The notes below the pieces were generated by a model that was given only the letters and a program-made list of their open reading frames with translations, did not search any database and was not told where the DNA came from. A stretch of DNA of 64,000 nt, from positions 358,025-422,024 of the forward strand of contig NZ_JAAHGO010000007.1 in assembly GCF_010672455.1 (NCBI RefSeq), in the 5' to 3' direction. Positions 10,663 to 20,310 of this stretch are shown here, piece by piece; position 1 is the first letter of the stretch; each line of letters begins with the position of its first letter. Origin of the DNA: Okeania sp. SIO2C9 (GTDB taxonomy: Bacteria; Cyanobacteriota; Cyanobacteriia; Cyanobacteriales; Microcoleaceae). The position numbers and the translations under genes were made by a program.

Positions 10663-10671
10663 ATATTTTAA

Positions 10672-10880
10672 TATCATGTCCGAATTGACATCCTCCCGAC
10701 GCTGCACTTGCGTGACAGCGCGGGATTCCTAACCATCGCGCTCTTAGGTCTTTCTGCTGCCTCTTGCAGAGGAGCTGCGCTAACAATGCACCAGCCTCCA
10801 AGGTCGAGCCTCTTTTCGGTCTAAAGGCGCGCTCCACAGACTGACACTGCTAGCCCAGCAGCCAGAGTTTTAGTCTAACA
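10672..10880 (-). mobile_element. Relic of an IS200/IS605-like end, possible guide-RNA scaffold
   Basis: The minus strand reads GGAATCCCGCGCTGTCACG followed by GCAGCGTCGGGAGG and ATGTCAA. This looks like the right-end hairpin typical of cyanobacterial IS200/IS605 elements. In such elements the region overlaps the tnpB reRNA/omegaRNA. No transposase or intact tnpB is present. On the plus strand the block begins with TATCATGTCCG, the end sequence of the TNA-type MITEs, after TAA. This is motif recognition only. Confidence 0.45.
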
Positions 10881-11049
10881 TACTATTGACATGCGCCTCA
10901 AAATTGATTGGTTTTTCCTCCGGAATGCGCTCGCATTCATCCCGACCCTCCCCTTTGGGAGAGCGCGGGTCTTCAACCAACGTTGAGATAATAGAGGAGT
11001 CAGGAGGACCGAGTCAGGAGGGAAGAAGAGGGAGTTTTCGAGTATAATA

Positions 11050-11080
11050 TCAAATCTCATTAATTAGCCATAATAAATCA
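11050..11080. repeat. Conserved short dispersed motif CATTAATTAGCCATAATA
   Basis: The motif, preceded by ATATCAA and TCT, recurs at about 31263-31293 and 54428-54455, and partly in reverse near 13955-13975. All copies are intergenic. It may be an end of an uncharacterised element or a protein-binding site. Confidence 0.5.
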
Positions 11081-11258
11081 GCTATCTTTAGTCATCTTAA
11101 AGATGACTTCTGCTGTGAGCCAAGAAATAAATTTCTTGGCGGATGACAACGCCACACAACTTTATACCTGATGGCTCGCCAAGCCAAGCTTGACAGTAGT
11201 GACTCATAAATCTAAAATGCAAGCAAATTAAGCTAAAAATACACAGAGGAATAATCCG

Positions 11259-11444
11259 ATGGCCAAGAAAAATCTGATGCCACAACAACAAAAGCCTGTG
11301 ATTCGCTTGAACATTGAAAAACCTATAGAGGGACTTGAAGAAGAAAACCTGACAACTGGCTTTGCTTCCAGGGAGGGCATAGCCCCACAAGGTTCCAGGA
11401 GGAATCTGCCTTACAGATGTTCCTACGACAGTGACGCAGAATAA
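11259..11444 (+). CDS. patE: Cyanobactin precursor peptide (PatE-type)
   Basis: The 61-residue peptide starts MAKKNLMPQQQKPVIRL, nearly the PatE family leader (MNKKN..PQ...PVIRL). Residues 22-31 (PIEGLEEENL) match in position the helical LAELSEEAL segment that heterocyclases bind. GIAPQ (40-44) fits the slot of the N-terminal protease site (GLEAS or GVEPS in PatE), and SYDSDAE (55-61) fits the C-terminal macrocyclase site (AYDGE). The inferred core is GSRRNLPYRC (residues 45-54, bases 11391-11420). It has one terminal Cys before SYD, the usual place for a thiazoline, but three Arg, which is atypical. GAGGA lies 8 bases before the ATG. The PatA- and PatG-type proteases are not in this window, so the pathway here is partial or completed elsewhere. 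Confidence 0.88.
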   Translation: MAKKNLMPQQQKPVIRLNIEKPIEGLEEENLTTGFASREGIAPQGSRRNLPYRCSYDSDAE

Positions 11445-11452
11445 CGAAGTCA

Positions 11453-11482
11453 GAAGTCAGAAGTCAGAAGTCAGAAGTTATT
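11453..11482. repeat. Heptanucleotide tandem repeat (GAAGTCA)n
   Basis: About four units of GAAGTCA follow the precursor gene directly. This is one of many different 7-bp tandem repeats in the window and fits the STRR class known from filamentous cyanobacteria. Confidence 0.8.
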
Positions 11483-11483
11483 T

Positions 11484-11536
11484 TTGTTTAAGCCCCGCTC
11501 CAAAAATGTTGCGCCTTAATAAGGTGGGGTTTTAGA
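11484..11536 (+). terminator. Possible terminator after the precursor gene
   Basis: TAAGCCCCGC and GGTGGGGTTTTA can pair imperfectly across a loop of about 25 bases, with a short T run after the second arm. The position fits the end of the precursor transcript. The call is weak. Confidence 0.3.
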
Positions 11537-11619
11537 CCCATGTTATTTTGATAACTCTGCTTCATCACAATAAAAGTTGCTATATCAAAGCCAAGGATTT
11601 CAATCCTTGGCTAATAGTT

Positions 11620-11725
11620 TACAGCGGTTTTCATTTCAGTAGACCACTGTAGGGACGTTGCATGCAACGTCCCTACAGGGTTTTGGTTATGGCGATGTGG
11701 TTCATCAAGAGCGAAAACCGCTATA
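11620..11725. mobile_element. Foldback element of the TACAGCGGTTTTC family
   Basis: The ends are TACAGCGGTTTTC and GAAAACCGCTATA. The middle holds a near-perfect palindrome, GTAGGGACGTTGCATG and its mirror. A second copy lies at 44015-44116. The TA at both ends would fit a TA target duplication, as in IS630/Tc1-derived MITEs. Confidence 0.7.
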
Positions 11726-11927
11726 AGTCATCTTAAGATGACTCTTGAGGAGTATGCCATCTTTGATCATATTGTGGTTAAGTCAGTGCAATTTGATATC
11801 AAAGACCAAAGAAGGTACTTCTATATACTTCCCGTTCCCTGTTATCTATTCTCTTTGAAAAAAAACAAAACGCTCATGTTGCTACTTTGAACAACAGAGC
11901 GATCGCTCGAATAAATAACTATGTTGA

Positions 11928-12299
11928 TTAAGGATTAATTTCACTCTCACCTACGGTAGAAGCAGGAGTATCACCAACAGCATTCTGTGATGGTTGTATA
12001 AGTTGCTGCTGTTTATTGCGAAACTGCGTCGCTGCATCATTAAGACTGTCACGTTGTTCGAGCATATACTCTTTCATATTCCGGTTATTTCCCAGTCTAG
12101 AGTTATGAATAATGTCGAACATATTCAACCCACCGGAACCACTGAAAGGATCAGGGTTATCTACGGTTTGCAAATCCTTTAGAGGATTAACTGTATTAGT
12201 TTCATAAGATTCAGCAAAAGATGGCTGAGGTAGGAATATAGTGATTATTCCTGTAGTTAAGGTGCTGAAAATGATTGTTGTCAAAAGTTGTGTAGACAT
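11928..12299 (-). CDS. Small secreted protein of unknown function
   Basis: The 123-residue product begins with a clear signal peptide (residues 1-29: TIIFSTLTTGIITIFLPQPSFA, probable cut after SFA). The mature chain is short, polar and without cysteine. Residues 85-103 (EQRDSLNDAATQFRNKQQQ) look helical. I do not recognise a named family. The gene is on the minus strand, and no partner gene is close. The signal peptide makes the start convincing. Confidence 0.6.
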   Translation of the reverse strand: MSTQLLTTIIFSTLTTGIITIFLPQPSFAESYETNTVNPLKDLQTVDNPDPFSGSGGLNMFDIIHNSRLGNNRNMKEYMLEQRDSLNDAATQFRNKQQQLIQPSQNAVGDTPASTVGESEINP

Positions 12300-12528
12300 A
12301 GGTCATATCGTAGCTTTTTTAGGAAACTTTAGATATATAGCATACAACTTTTTTGGTCTGTCTGAAGAAGAGAGCTAATTTTACGCACCATCTGTAGGGG
12401 CGAATGGCATTCGCCCTAGCCATAAGTAGAGTTCCTGCGTAAGTCCTGATTAATTATTAATTTTTGAGGGTAGCACTAGACTATTAGGGAGGGGACGGGT
12501 TTATCTGAATAGTTTGTAACACAATTAA

Positions 12529-12639
12529 TATCATGTCCGGTTGAATAATTAGACTTTGGTGGAAGAAAGGCAGAAGGCAGAAGGTTTTCTTCTATTGTCA
12601 CCTTAATTTTATACACAAACGATACTACCGGACATGATA
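12529..12639. mobile_element. TNA-type MITE (TATCATGTCCGG family), 111 bp
   Basis: The terminal inverted repeats are TATCATGTCCGG and CCGGACATGATA, flanked by TAA on both sides (12526-12528 and 12640-12642). The inside has short AGAAGGC heptamers and no coding potential. Confidence 0.88.
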
Positions 12640-12702
12640 TAAATTAACGTGGAACTGCCCCTACCCGATGCAACATTTTAGGCGTGTCACGCTACTACAT
12701 TT

Positions 12703-13593
12703 TTAGGCAAACCGACGACGTAATAAAGGTTGAATTGCGACTAAAGTCACTATATCAAATACCAAAAGTACCAACAATGCTGTACCAAAAGAAATATCAG
12801 CAAAAGGTGTTTCCATGATTATACTACCAATAGACCAGTCACTATGTAGATACAAATAGCGAATAGGCTCGATCGCATAAGTCAAAGGATTTAAACTTGC
12901 CACTACCTGTAACCAATTAGGCATAAAAGATAGAGGTGCTAAAGCAGTACTGGCAAAGAGTAAAGGTAAGTTAGTGACAAAAATAACTGCCAAAAGTTCA
13001 ATGTGACCAGGTAAAGCAAAGGCCAGACCCAAACTTAAACCAGTTACGCCCACAACCAACATTAGGACAATCAGAGCGATGGTAGCTAATCCTAATATAT
13101 CAGGTAATCCAGCACCCAAAAATGCACCAGCACCGATGATTATTGCTGACTGAATAAAACTCAGGGTGACAATAAAAGTAGCTGAAGCTATGACAATAGA
13201 AAAGCGGGATGTTAATGGAGCTACCAGTAGGCGGTTGAGAAAGCCAAATTCTCGGTCAAACATGACTGGCAAACCAGCATTCAGGGCACCAGCAAAAGCG
13301 GTGAAGACAATAATACCAGCACCGAGAAATTGTCCATAGTTTTGACTTTCACCAAATAAACCTTGAGGTACATTTTGGAAAAGTGCCCCAAATAGGATTA
13401 ACCACATCAGGGGTTGGATAATTCCTGCTATTAATGTCGAAGGGCGTCGTTTTAGTTGGATAAATAATCGACGGGTTAATGCTAGGGTTTCTTGGAAGAA
13501 ATCTCCCACTACAGAACCGGAGGTTAAAGATGTCGTTTTAGTGTCAGACAACTGACTAATATTTGGTTGGGAAGGAGTAATAGTACTACTCAT
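12703..13593 (-). CDS. ABC-2 type transporter permease (DrrB-like)
   Basis: The 296-residue membrane protein belongs to the ABC-2 permease family. A polar N-terminal tail of about 45 residues precedes roughly six membrane segments, starting near LIAGIIQPLMWLILFGALF. The family hallmark stretch before the last helices, MPNWLQVVASLNPLTYAIEPIRYL, is present. Such permeases export drugs, lipids or polysaccharides with a separate DrrA/CcmA-like ATPase. No ATPase gene is adjacent; the 480 bp upstream are non-coding. Either the partner is elsewhere or it was lost. Being 1.3 kb from the cyanobactin precursor suggests, but does not show, a role in product export. Confidence 0.88.
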   Translation of the reverse strand: MSSTITPSQPNISQLSDTKTTSLTSGSVVGDFFQETLALTRRLFIQLKRRPSTLIAGIIQPLMWLILFGALFQNVPQGLFGESQNYGQFLGAGIIVFTAFAGALNAGLPVMFDREFGFLNRLLVAPLTSRFSIVIASATFIVTLSFIQSAIIIGAGAFLGAGLPDILGLATIALIVLMLVVGVTGLSLGLAFALPGHIELLAVIFVTNLPLLFASTALAPLSFMPNWLQVVASLNPLTYAIEPIRYLYLHSDWSIGSIIMETPFADISFGTALLVLLVFDIVTLVAIQPLLRRRFA

Positions 13594-13827
13594 GTTAGAT
13601 TTTAGATATTATTAGTGCAGAATGTATAGACAAAAGATAATACGGCAATGTGGAAGTTAAAGACTTTTAACTTATTATTAATATTTTTCCACTGTATGCC
13701 AATGACTTTTGCCCTATACACTGGTAATTCTAACACTGCTATTTAGAAATGGCAGAATAGGGGAAAAGTGGTAAGAATTATTAAAAAATAATGTAGGTTT
13801 GGTTAAGCGCTAGCAACAGCTATAATT

Positions 13828-14009
13828 GCTCGTAGTTGGGCTTTAGCCCCAATACTACTCTTTAAATACTCACAAATAACATTTATGAGCGAGTAGGTAG
13901 TAGAGGGCAATTTGATAGATTTTCAATTATCTTGAGAATATCGTTTTTATAACGTCTAATTAATGAGACATGATATAAGTATTGTTAGGGCTAAAGCCCA
14001 ACTACGAGC
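13828..14009. mobile_element. Palindromic element with 22-bp inverted ends
   Basis: GCTCGTAGTTGGGCTTTAGC at 13828 is mirrored by GCTAAAGCCCAACTACGAGC ending at 14009. The 182-bp interior is non-coding. This is a probable MITE or foldback element in the gap between the ABC permease and the decayed NACHT-HEAT gene. Confidence 0.75.
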
Positions 14010-14074
14010 GTAGCACCCCCGGAGGGGTTTCCTGACTCAACCCTACCTACAAGTTTCCAACTTTTTATACCCTC

Positions 14075-16190
14075 TTAATTTGGATTTTGCCACCCTTCCA
14101 CAATAGCAACTCCAACGTTAACATAAGGATTATCTAATAATTCTTTGAGCGCTTCTTTGCCTCCCGCTTGCAATGCTCCGACAAAACGTTGACGGTTATT
14201 TGGGGGAATGGAGGCGGTGACAAATGCTTGTTTTTCTGCATCTGTCGCATCGGGATTATTTGATTCCAACTGTTTCAACAATTTTTGAATCTCATCAGCA
14301 GCTTCCGCAAGGGTTTGCTTTTCTTGGGAACCATAGTTATTTTGGGTTCCTACAACTTGACTGCTACTTTCAGCAGTCCGGACTACAGGACTACCTTCAG
14401 CGTTCCCGACTACATTACCACTAAGATTCCGACTTTTTTCTTGATCTACTATATGATTACGTTCAGCTTGTCTCTGGTCATATTTTGAGCTGTAAGAATC
14501 ATTCATTTTTTCATTCCTTATATTAGGGTTAAATTCAGTATTAGGCTTAGTTTCAATATTAGGATTAACTTCAATATTTATATTATTATTTTTTTCAACA
14601 ATCAGCAATTTAATAATTTCCACTAGATTCAAATTCTCACCATCTTTGGATAGTTCCGACCGAGAGTTTAATCGTTGAATAAATCGGTCGCTGACAACAT
14701 GGTCTTTGGTTTCCGCTGCATTTATTAATAATTTCTCTCGTAATAACAGTGCTTCGTTATAGGGTAACAAAGTTGCTAATAATAGATAAACTCCTCGAAA
14801 TCTGGGGTCGTTAATATGTTGTTCTAATTTTTGATTTTCCTCACCAAGAAATGTCTGGACGATAAAATATTCTTGAATTTTATCATGGCGGAAATACCAT
14901 TGGGAACCTGAATTACCTTCTACATTGCGTTGACGGCGCAAAACCATTTTGTAGTTTTCCATGGAATTTAGCTCTTTTTTCCACTCCGACGGAATATTAA
15001 TTTCATCGTTGAGGCGCATTTGATATGCTGTTTCGGCAAATTCTGTTAGGGGAAAGGAATCAAAATTAATCCCCTCGTATGCTGCTGCCATAACGTTATA
15101 CTGCTGTTGTTGCAGGTTGAGCAAGTCGGGGGTTTTCCCCTGGGCAAGAATTTGCGCCACAATAGTTAAATCCATGGGATTCGATAATAACCGACGTACT
15201 GCTTTGCGCTCCTCCTCTGACTGTTTGTTTGAATTGAAGGTTTTTTCCAGGTATTCTTCGCAAGCTTCCTCATACTCAGACTGGGAAATTGATGTTTCTG
15301 CGGATGGGGTAAACTGACGAGTCTGGAGAAACTGTCGAATTTGCTGACGTTTTAATGGTTGGAGAATATAGGTTTTGGTGGCAGAGGGTGGAATCCAATC
15401 TAGGGGTTTGAATTTCGCGAGATTTGGGATAGAGGGAGAGGAGAGTGAACCAAGTTATGGCGTGAAGGAGTAGAAATTTCCAGATGTAGGAGAAAACTTG
15501 TATTCCTTTTAATAGCTTGATTTTTGTATTGATGGAATCAGCATGAGTAGAGCTGGCAGCTTTTAGGTTTTCGTGGTGGGTGGTGAGTAGGTTAATGTCT
15601 TGGGGTTGCCATTGGACGCGATCGACTACTTTGGCAATTTGTCTTTCTAATTCTGGGCGTAATTCTTCCAGGAGTTCGGTTGCTTCCCAAATTTCGGCAA
15701 AGAGGTTTAAGACTTTTTTGCCTTCTTTGCGGGTGTCGTCAAATTTATTGTTTTCGTAGGGATATTCTTTGGGTGAACCCAACCATTGAATTAAGGTAAC
15801 GGCGTTAGATTCTCCGGCACTGACAAAGTAAGCGATAAAACGAAGTCTTGCCTCTTCATAGCTGCTTTTATGAGCTGCATTCAAAATCGGTAAAATTTCC
15901 TGAGTATTCAATTTTCCCATCTGACTTACTGCTGTTGCTGCTGCTGAACGGACATTTGAATCTTCATCGCTCAACAACTGCTGCAACTGGGGAATGAATT
16001 TTTTAGCCTCCGACCCAATCTCACCCACTGCTTTTGCTGCTGCTGAACTGACATCTGAATTTTCATCCCTCAACAACTGCTGCAACTGAGGGATAAATTG
16101 TTTAGCTTCTAAATCCAAATTACCCACTGCTTTGACTGCTGTAAAACGGACGCTCCAATCATCATCCCTCAATAAATGCAGTAACTGGGA
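14075..16190 (-). pseudogene. Decayed NACHT-HEAT ATPase gene lacking its ATPase core
   Basis: Two minus-strand frames belong to one former gene. The upstream part (16172-15276) has three HEAT repeats (FIPQLQQLLRDEN.DV.SAAAKAVGEIG type) and a hydrophobic stretch near LLLHAITWF. The downstream part (frame open from about 15455 to 14075) continues as PLDWIPPSATKTYILQPLKR, then a helical region with RHDKIQEYFIVQTFLG and a C-terminal domain ending near GGKEALKELLDNPYVNVG. In related cyanobacterial proteins, as I recall them, a P-loop NACHT module of about 200 residues lies between these parts. Here it is missing and the two parts are in different frames. The 5' end is also cut at about 16190, where sequence shared with 17507-17598 begins. 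Confidence 0.75.
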
Positions 16191-16197
16191 AATGGGA

Positions 16198-16285
16198 AGA
16201 TGGAAAATAGTTATTTTACCTCCATAAAAAATTCCATTAATCTTGGTTCGGGAATGGGATGGATAATGAATAATTAATAATTAAT
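16198..16285. repeat. Left copy of a direct repeat flanking the Rpn nuclease gene
   Basis: This roughly 88-bp stretch (GATGGAAAATAGTTATTTTA, CCTCCATAA and following bases) matches 17507-17598 at an estimated 85 percent or more. The right copy includes the 3' end of a small degraded gene, so the left copy is a detached piece of the same gene. Together they bracket the nuclease gene. Confidence 0.7.
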
Positions 16286-16346
16286 AATGGCTTTTAGGTA
16301 AGTTAGTGGAGCCAAACCTATAACCTAAAAAAAATCACAACAAAAC

Positions 16347-17168
16347 GTGAAAACAGACAGCATCTTCTATAAATTATTTCTGACAATTCCATCCAGTTTT
16401 TTTGAACTCATTGGTATCCCTGGAAATGAAGCCAAAAATTACAAATTAACTTCCCGTGAAGTCAAACAATTATCATTTCGTATGGATGGATTATTTGTAC
16501 CAACTAATGTTAATTCTGACCAACCATTCTATTTAGTAGAAGTACAATTCCAACCCAAAGAAGAATTATACTATCGTATCTTTTCCGAACTTTTTCTATA
16601 TTTAAGACAATATCAACCAATTAATCCTTGGCGAGTAGTAGTTATTTATCCAACTCGTAGTATCGAAAGAGAAGAAGCTCACCAATTTGGAGATATTTTA
16701 ACTCTAGAAAGAGTCCAACGAATCTATTTAGATGAGTTAGCAAAAACAAACTCGTTAGGAGTAGAAATTATTAAACTGGTAATAGAACCAGAAGAAACCG
16801 CAGTCGATCTGGCTAAGTCGTTAGTTGAAAAAACTCAAACTCAATTAACAGATGCAGTCAGACAAGAAAATATCATCGAATTAATAGAGACTATAATAGT
16901 CTACAAATTACCACAAAAAAGTCGGGAGGAAATTGCAGCAATGTTTAATTTAGGAGATTTAAAACAAACCAGATTTTACCAAGATGCTTTTGCGGATGGT
17001 CAACTAATTGGTGAAGATATTGGGGAACAAACAGGCCAACAGAAGGCCAAACAAGAAGCAGTTGCTCGAATGGTTAAATTAGGATTGAGTTTAGAGGTAA
17101 TTGCTGAATCTTTAGACTTGCCTTTGTCGGTTGTTCAACAAATAGCTAATTCGGCTAATAACAATTAG
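16347..17168 (+). CDS. Rpn/DUF2887-family PD-(D/E)XK nuclease-like protein
   Basis: The 273-residue product fits the cyanobacterial DUF2887 / Rpn (recombination-promoting nuclease, transposase-like) family. The opening MKTDSIFYKLFLTIPSSFFELIG is typical. RMDGLFVP (about 46-53) and FYLVEVQFQPKEE (about 61-73) carry the D and E-x-Q positions of the nuclease fold. A DUF4351-like helical tail is seen at the C-terminus (QQKAKQEAVARMVKLGLSLEVIAESLDL). Rpn proteins are DNA endonucleases linked to recombination and defence. The start is GTG, chosen because the family begins with this motif. The gene is single and bracketed by direct repeats of about 88 bp, which suggests it arrived as a unit. Confidence 0.82.
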   Translation: MKTDSIFYKLFLTIPSSFFELIGIPGNEAKNYKLTSREVKQLSFRMDGLFVPTNVNSDQPFYLVEVQFQPKEELYYRIFSELFLYLRQYQPINPWRVVVIYPTRSIEREEAHQFGDILTLERVQRIYLDELAKTNSLGVEIIKLVIEPEETAVDLAKSLVEKTQTQLTDAVRQENIIELIETIIVYKLPQKSREEIAAMFNLGDLKQTRFYQDAFADGQLIGEDIGEQTGQQKAKQEAVARMVKLGLSLEVIAESLDLPLSVVQQIANSANNN

Positions 17169-17390
17169 ATAACTGAATAGGTTCATACTAACTTGGCTAC
17201 AAAATATTTTTGATAAATGATTCAATTTTATTGGTAGTCAAGTTAACTTAAAAAAAATTAAGTAAGAGAATTAGGTAGAGTATACTTAAACAGTTTGTAT
17301 AAATCAGTTTGTATTAGGAAAAAAAAGAATTAACCACACACCGATTATTTATCAATCTGAAATTTATTCTCAAATTATGGAGATAAAACC

Positions 17391-17535
17391 ATGAATAATG
17401 AACAACCTAAATTATTTTAATAAAGACTTCTTAAAGTATTAATAAAGCCATTGCTGAAGCCTTAGAAAGACACAGAAAATTAGGAGAGTCTATCGCTATT
17501 TTGCAAGATGGAAAAGTCGTTATTATACCTCCATA
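17391..17535 (+). pseudogene. Frameshifted remnant of a small cyanobacterial protein
   Basis: An ATG at 17391 opens MNNEQPKLF then stops. In another frame the text continues INKAIAEALERHRKLGES and then IAILQDGKVVIIPP before a stop at 17533-17535. This tail resembles a widespread short cyanobacterial protein of unknown function. The frames no longer join, so the gene is dead. Confidence 0.55.
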
Positions 17536-17639
17536 AAAAATCCCATTAATCTTGGATAAGGAATGGGATAAATAATGAATAATGAATAATGAATAATTAA
17601 TACGAGCCTTTTCTTCTTCTTCCCTCCTGACTCCTGACT

Positions 17640-17725
17640 CCTTAAAAAAGAATACCAGGCACGGGAGCAAGATGCTCCCACTGTTCTCGTAACAAACATT
17701 GCCAGACAATGTACTACCAATAAAA
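17640..17725. repeat. Dispersed GGGAGCAAGATGCTCCC repeat, reverse copy
   Basis: ACCAGGCACGGGAGCAAGAT and the following bases are the reverse complement of the repeat seen at 791-918 and 21283-21405. Confidence 0.55.
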
Positions 17726-17799
17726 ATGCACCAGCACCAAGCCTTCTTCCTCCTTTCTTCTTCCCTCTTACTTCTCTCCTAGATAACTCAACCCTTCCT

Positions 17800-18876
<1,077 letters not shown>

Positions 18877-18898
18877 CGATTATAATCATAAAATTTCG

Positions 18899-19215
18899 GT
18901 AAGTGGGAAACCACCGTCTTTTAAGCAGTGGATGGAAACGACTCGACGGATTTTAATCCGTAGTCAAAAAATGTGTTATAATTAACTAATAACTTAAAAA
19001 GTAGGCTCAATGGTCTTTTGGCCGGAGAGAGTAGTGGCAATTGGCACCGTAAGCGTGGACTGCTGCTGTATATGTACTACGGTACGGTACTGGCAATGTG
19101 GTTGTTTGCCTAACGGCATACTTCGTAAACGAGCAATGTGGAAACTGTGGTTTTACCACGATAGAAAGCTCCTCTGAAGAATCCACGCGACTTTAGTCCG
19201 TGGAGTGTCAAACTA
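18899..19215 (+). mobile_element. Structured relic resembling IS200/IS605 ends
   Basis: Two strong hairpins end this non-coding stretch. GACTCGACGGATTTTAATCC is followed by GTAGTC (about 18941-18966). GAATCCACGCGACTTTAGTC is followed by CGTGGAGTGTCAA (about 19180-19210). The second matches in layout the relic at 10672-10880 on the other strand and looks like an IS200/IS605 right end. No transposase gene is present. A stable non-coding RNA is another option. Confidence 0.4.
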
Positions 19216-19303
19216 CCGATATTGATATGAGGAGGCGATCGATATTTCAAAATGTAGGGGCGAATGGCATTTGCGTTCCGCAAAGCTCCGAATGGCGCCC
19301 TCA

Positions 19304-19472
19304 TATCAAATCCGGTAGCATCGGTGTAATTAGATGGGGAGATGGGGAGATGGGGAGATGGGGAGATGGGGAGATGGGGAGATGGGGAGATGGGGAGATG
19401 GGGAGTGAGAGAAATATTTGGTAATGCTTGAAGATGGAACATTTTTGTATACCGAATTAAACGGATTTGATA
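19304..19472. mobile_element. TNA-type MITE, second subfamily (TATCAAATCCG), 169 bp
   Basis: The ends are TATCAAATCCGGTAGCATCG and CGGATTTGATA, flanked by TCA on both sides (19301-19303 and 19473-19475). Inside is an 8-bp tandem repeat GATGGGGA (about 19335-19404, eight or more units), then AATATTTGGTAATGCTTGAA. Confidence 0.85.
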
Positions 19473-19498
19473 TCACTCAATTTAGTGTCCCTGCGTAA

Positions 19499-19576
19499 TA
19501 TCATGTCCGCACTTTATTGTTTGTGTAAAACCAAGGGTGAATATCTACAGGAAGTTTAAGTTTTTTCAAGCTTTTA
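19499..19576. mobile_element. Left fragment of a TNA-type MITE
   Basis: TATCATGTCCG is followed by a stretch nearly identical to the left third of the element at 54072-54243 (GTTTGTGTAAAACCAAGGGT). The right end is missing; another element starts at 19577. Confidence 0.65.
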
Positions 19577-19888
19577 TATCAAATCCGTTTAATTCGGCAC
19601 TTCAATAATGAATAATTAATAATGAATAATTAATAATTACCTCCTCTTGAAAAGAAGAGGATTGACAAAGAGATGAAAATTTTTATTTATTATCCCCTAT
19701 CCAAGGGGAGGCGCATACCCACAATTTTTCGGTAAAAAATGTTCCATCTTCAACCATTACCAAACATTTCCCCATCTCTTCATCTCCCCATCTCTTCATC
19801 TCCCCATCTCTGGGTCTCCCTACCTCCCCACACTCCCCACCCTCCCCACACTATGAATCTAATTACACCGATGCTACCGGATTTGATA
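19577..19888. mobile_element. TNA-type MITE, second subfamily, reverse orientation, 312 bp
   Basis: It begins TATCAAATCCGTTTAATTCG and ends CTACCGGATTTGATA, flanked by TTA on both sides (19574-19576 and 19889-19891). It is the reverse of the element at 19304-19472, enlarged by about 140 bp that include AATAATTAATAATGAATAAT repeats. Confidence 0.8.
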
Positions 19889-20046
19889 TTAAGCCTTCTT
19901 CCTTCTTCCTTCTTCCTTGTGATATAAGCCAAAAAAAAAGTCCCCTCTAGAAACAGGGAACCCCTATAAATAGCAACTACTCTTAGAGCTTGATTTCACT
20001 AAAACATTCGTTTTCGTTGGGAAATTCACTAACTCGATCGCTCACA

Positions 20047-20310
20047 TTAATCCCCAAGTACTTCCCTACAAAATAAGTTATTTGAATCAAAACTTTGACC
20101 TTCTCTATTTGCTTTAGCTTCTTTACTTTCTAGGATGCTGGCAACTGAACCTTTAGCAAGAGAACGAGTTGTTGCACTGGCACTTTCATTAACCCAATCA
20201 TTTGCGCCAACTTTATATCTAAAATTACATCTATACTGATCGTTTGCCGATCCTGCTTGTAAGAAAATACCGAGAGAAGCTAGTGCAGATAGGATTAAGT
20301 ACCTTTTCAT
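20047..20310 (-). CDS. Small secreted protein of unknown function
   Basis: The 87-residue product starts MKRYLILSALASLGIFLQAGSA, a clear signal peptide, leaving a mature chain of about 65 residues with two cysteines (in YRCNF and LFCRE) that could form a disulfide. AGGAGATTATTTATAATG places a good ribosome site before the ATG. I recognise no family. It has no near neighbour: about 160 bp follow the MITE cluster on one side and 1.3 kb of non-coding sequence lie upstream. Confidence 0.62.
   Translation of the reverse strand: MKRYLILSALASLGIFLQAGSANDQYRCNFRYKVGANDWVNESASATTRSLAKGSVASILESKEAKANREGQSFDSNNLFCREVLGD

Noticed and set aside
10652..10837. 61-codon minus-strand gene
   Set aside because: It runs through the structured IS200/IS605-like end; the sequence is better explained by hairpins than by a protein.
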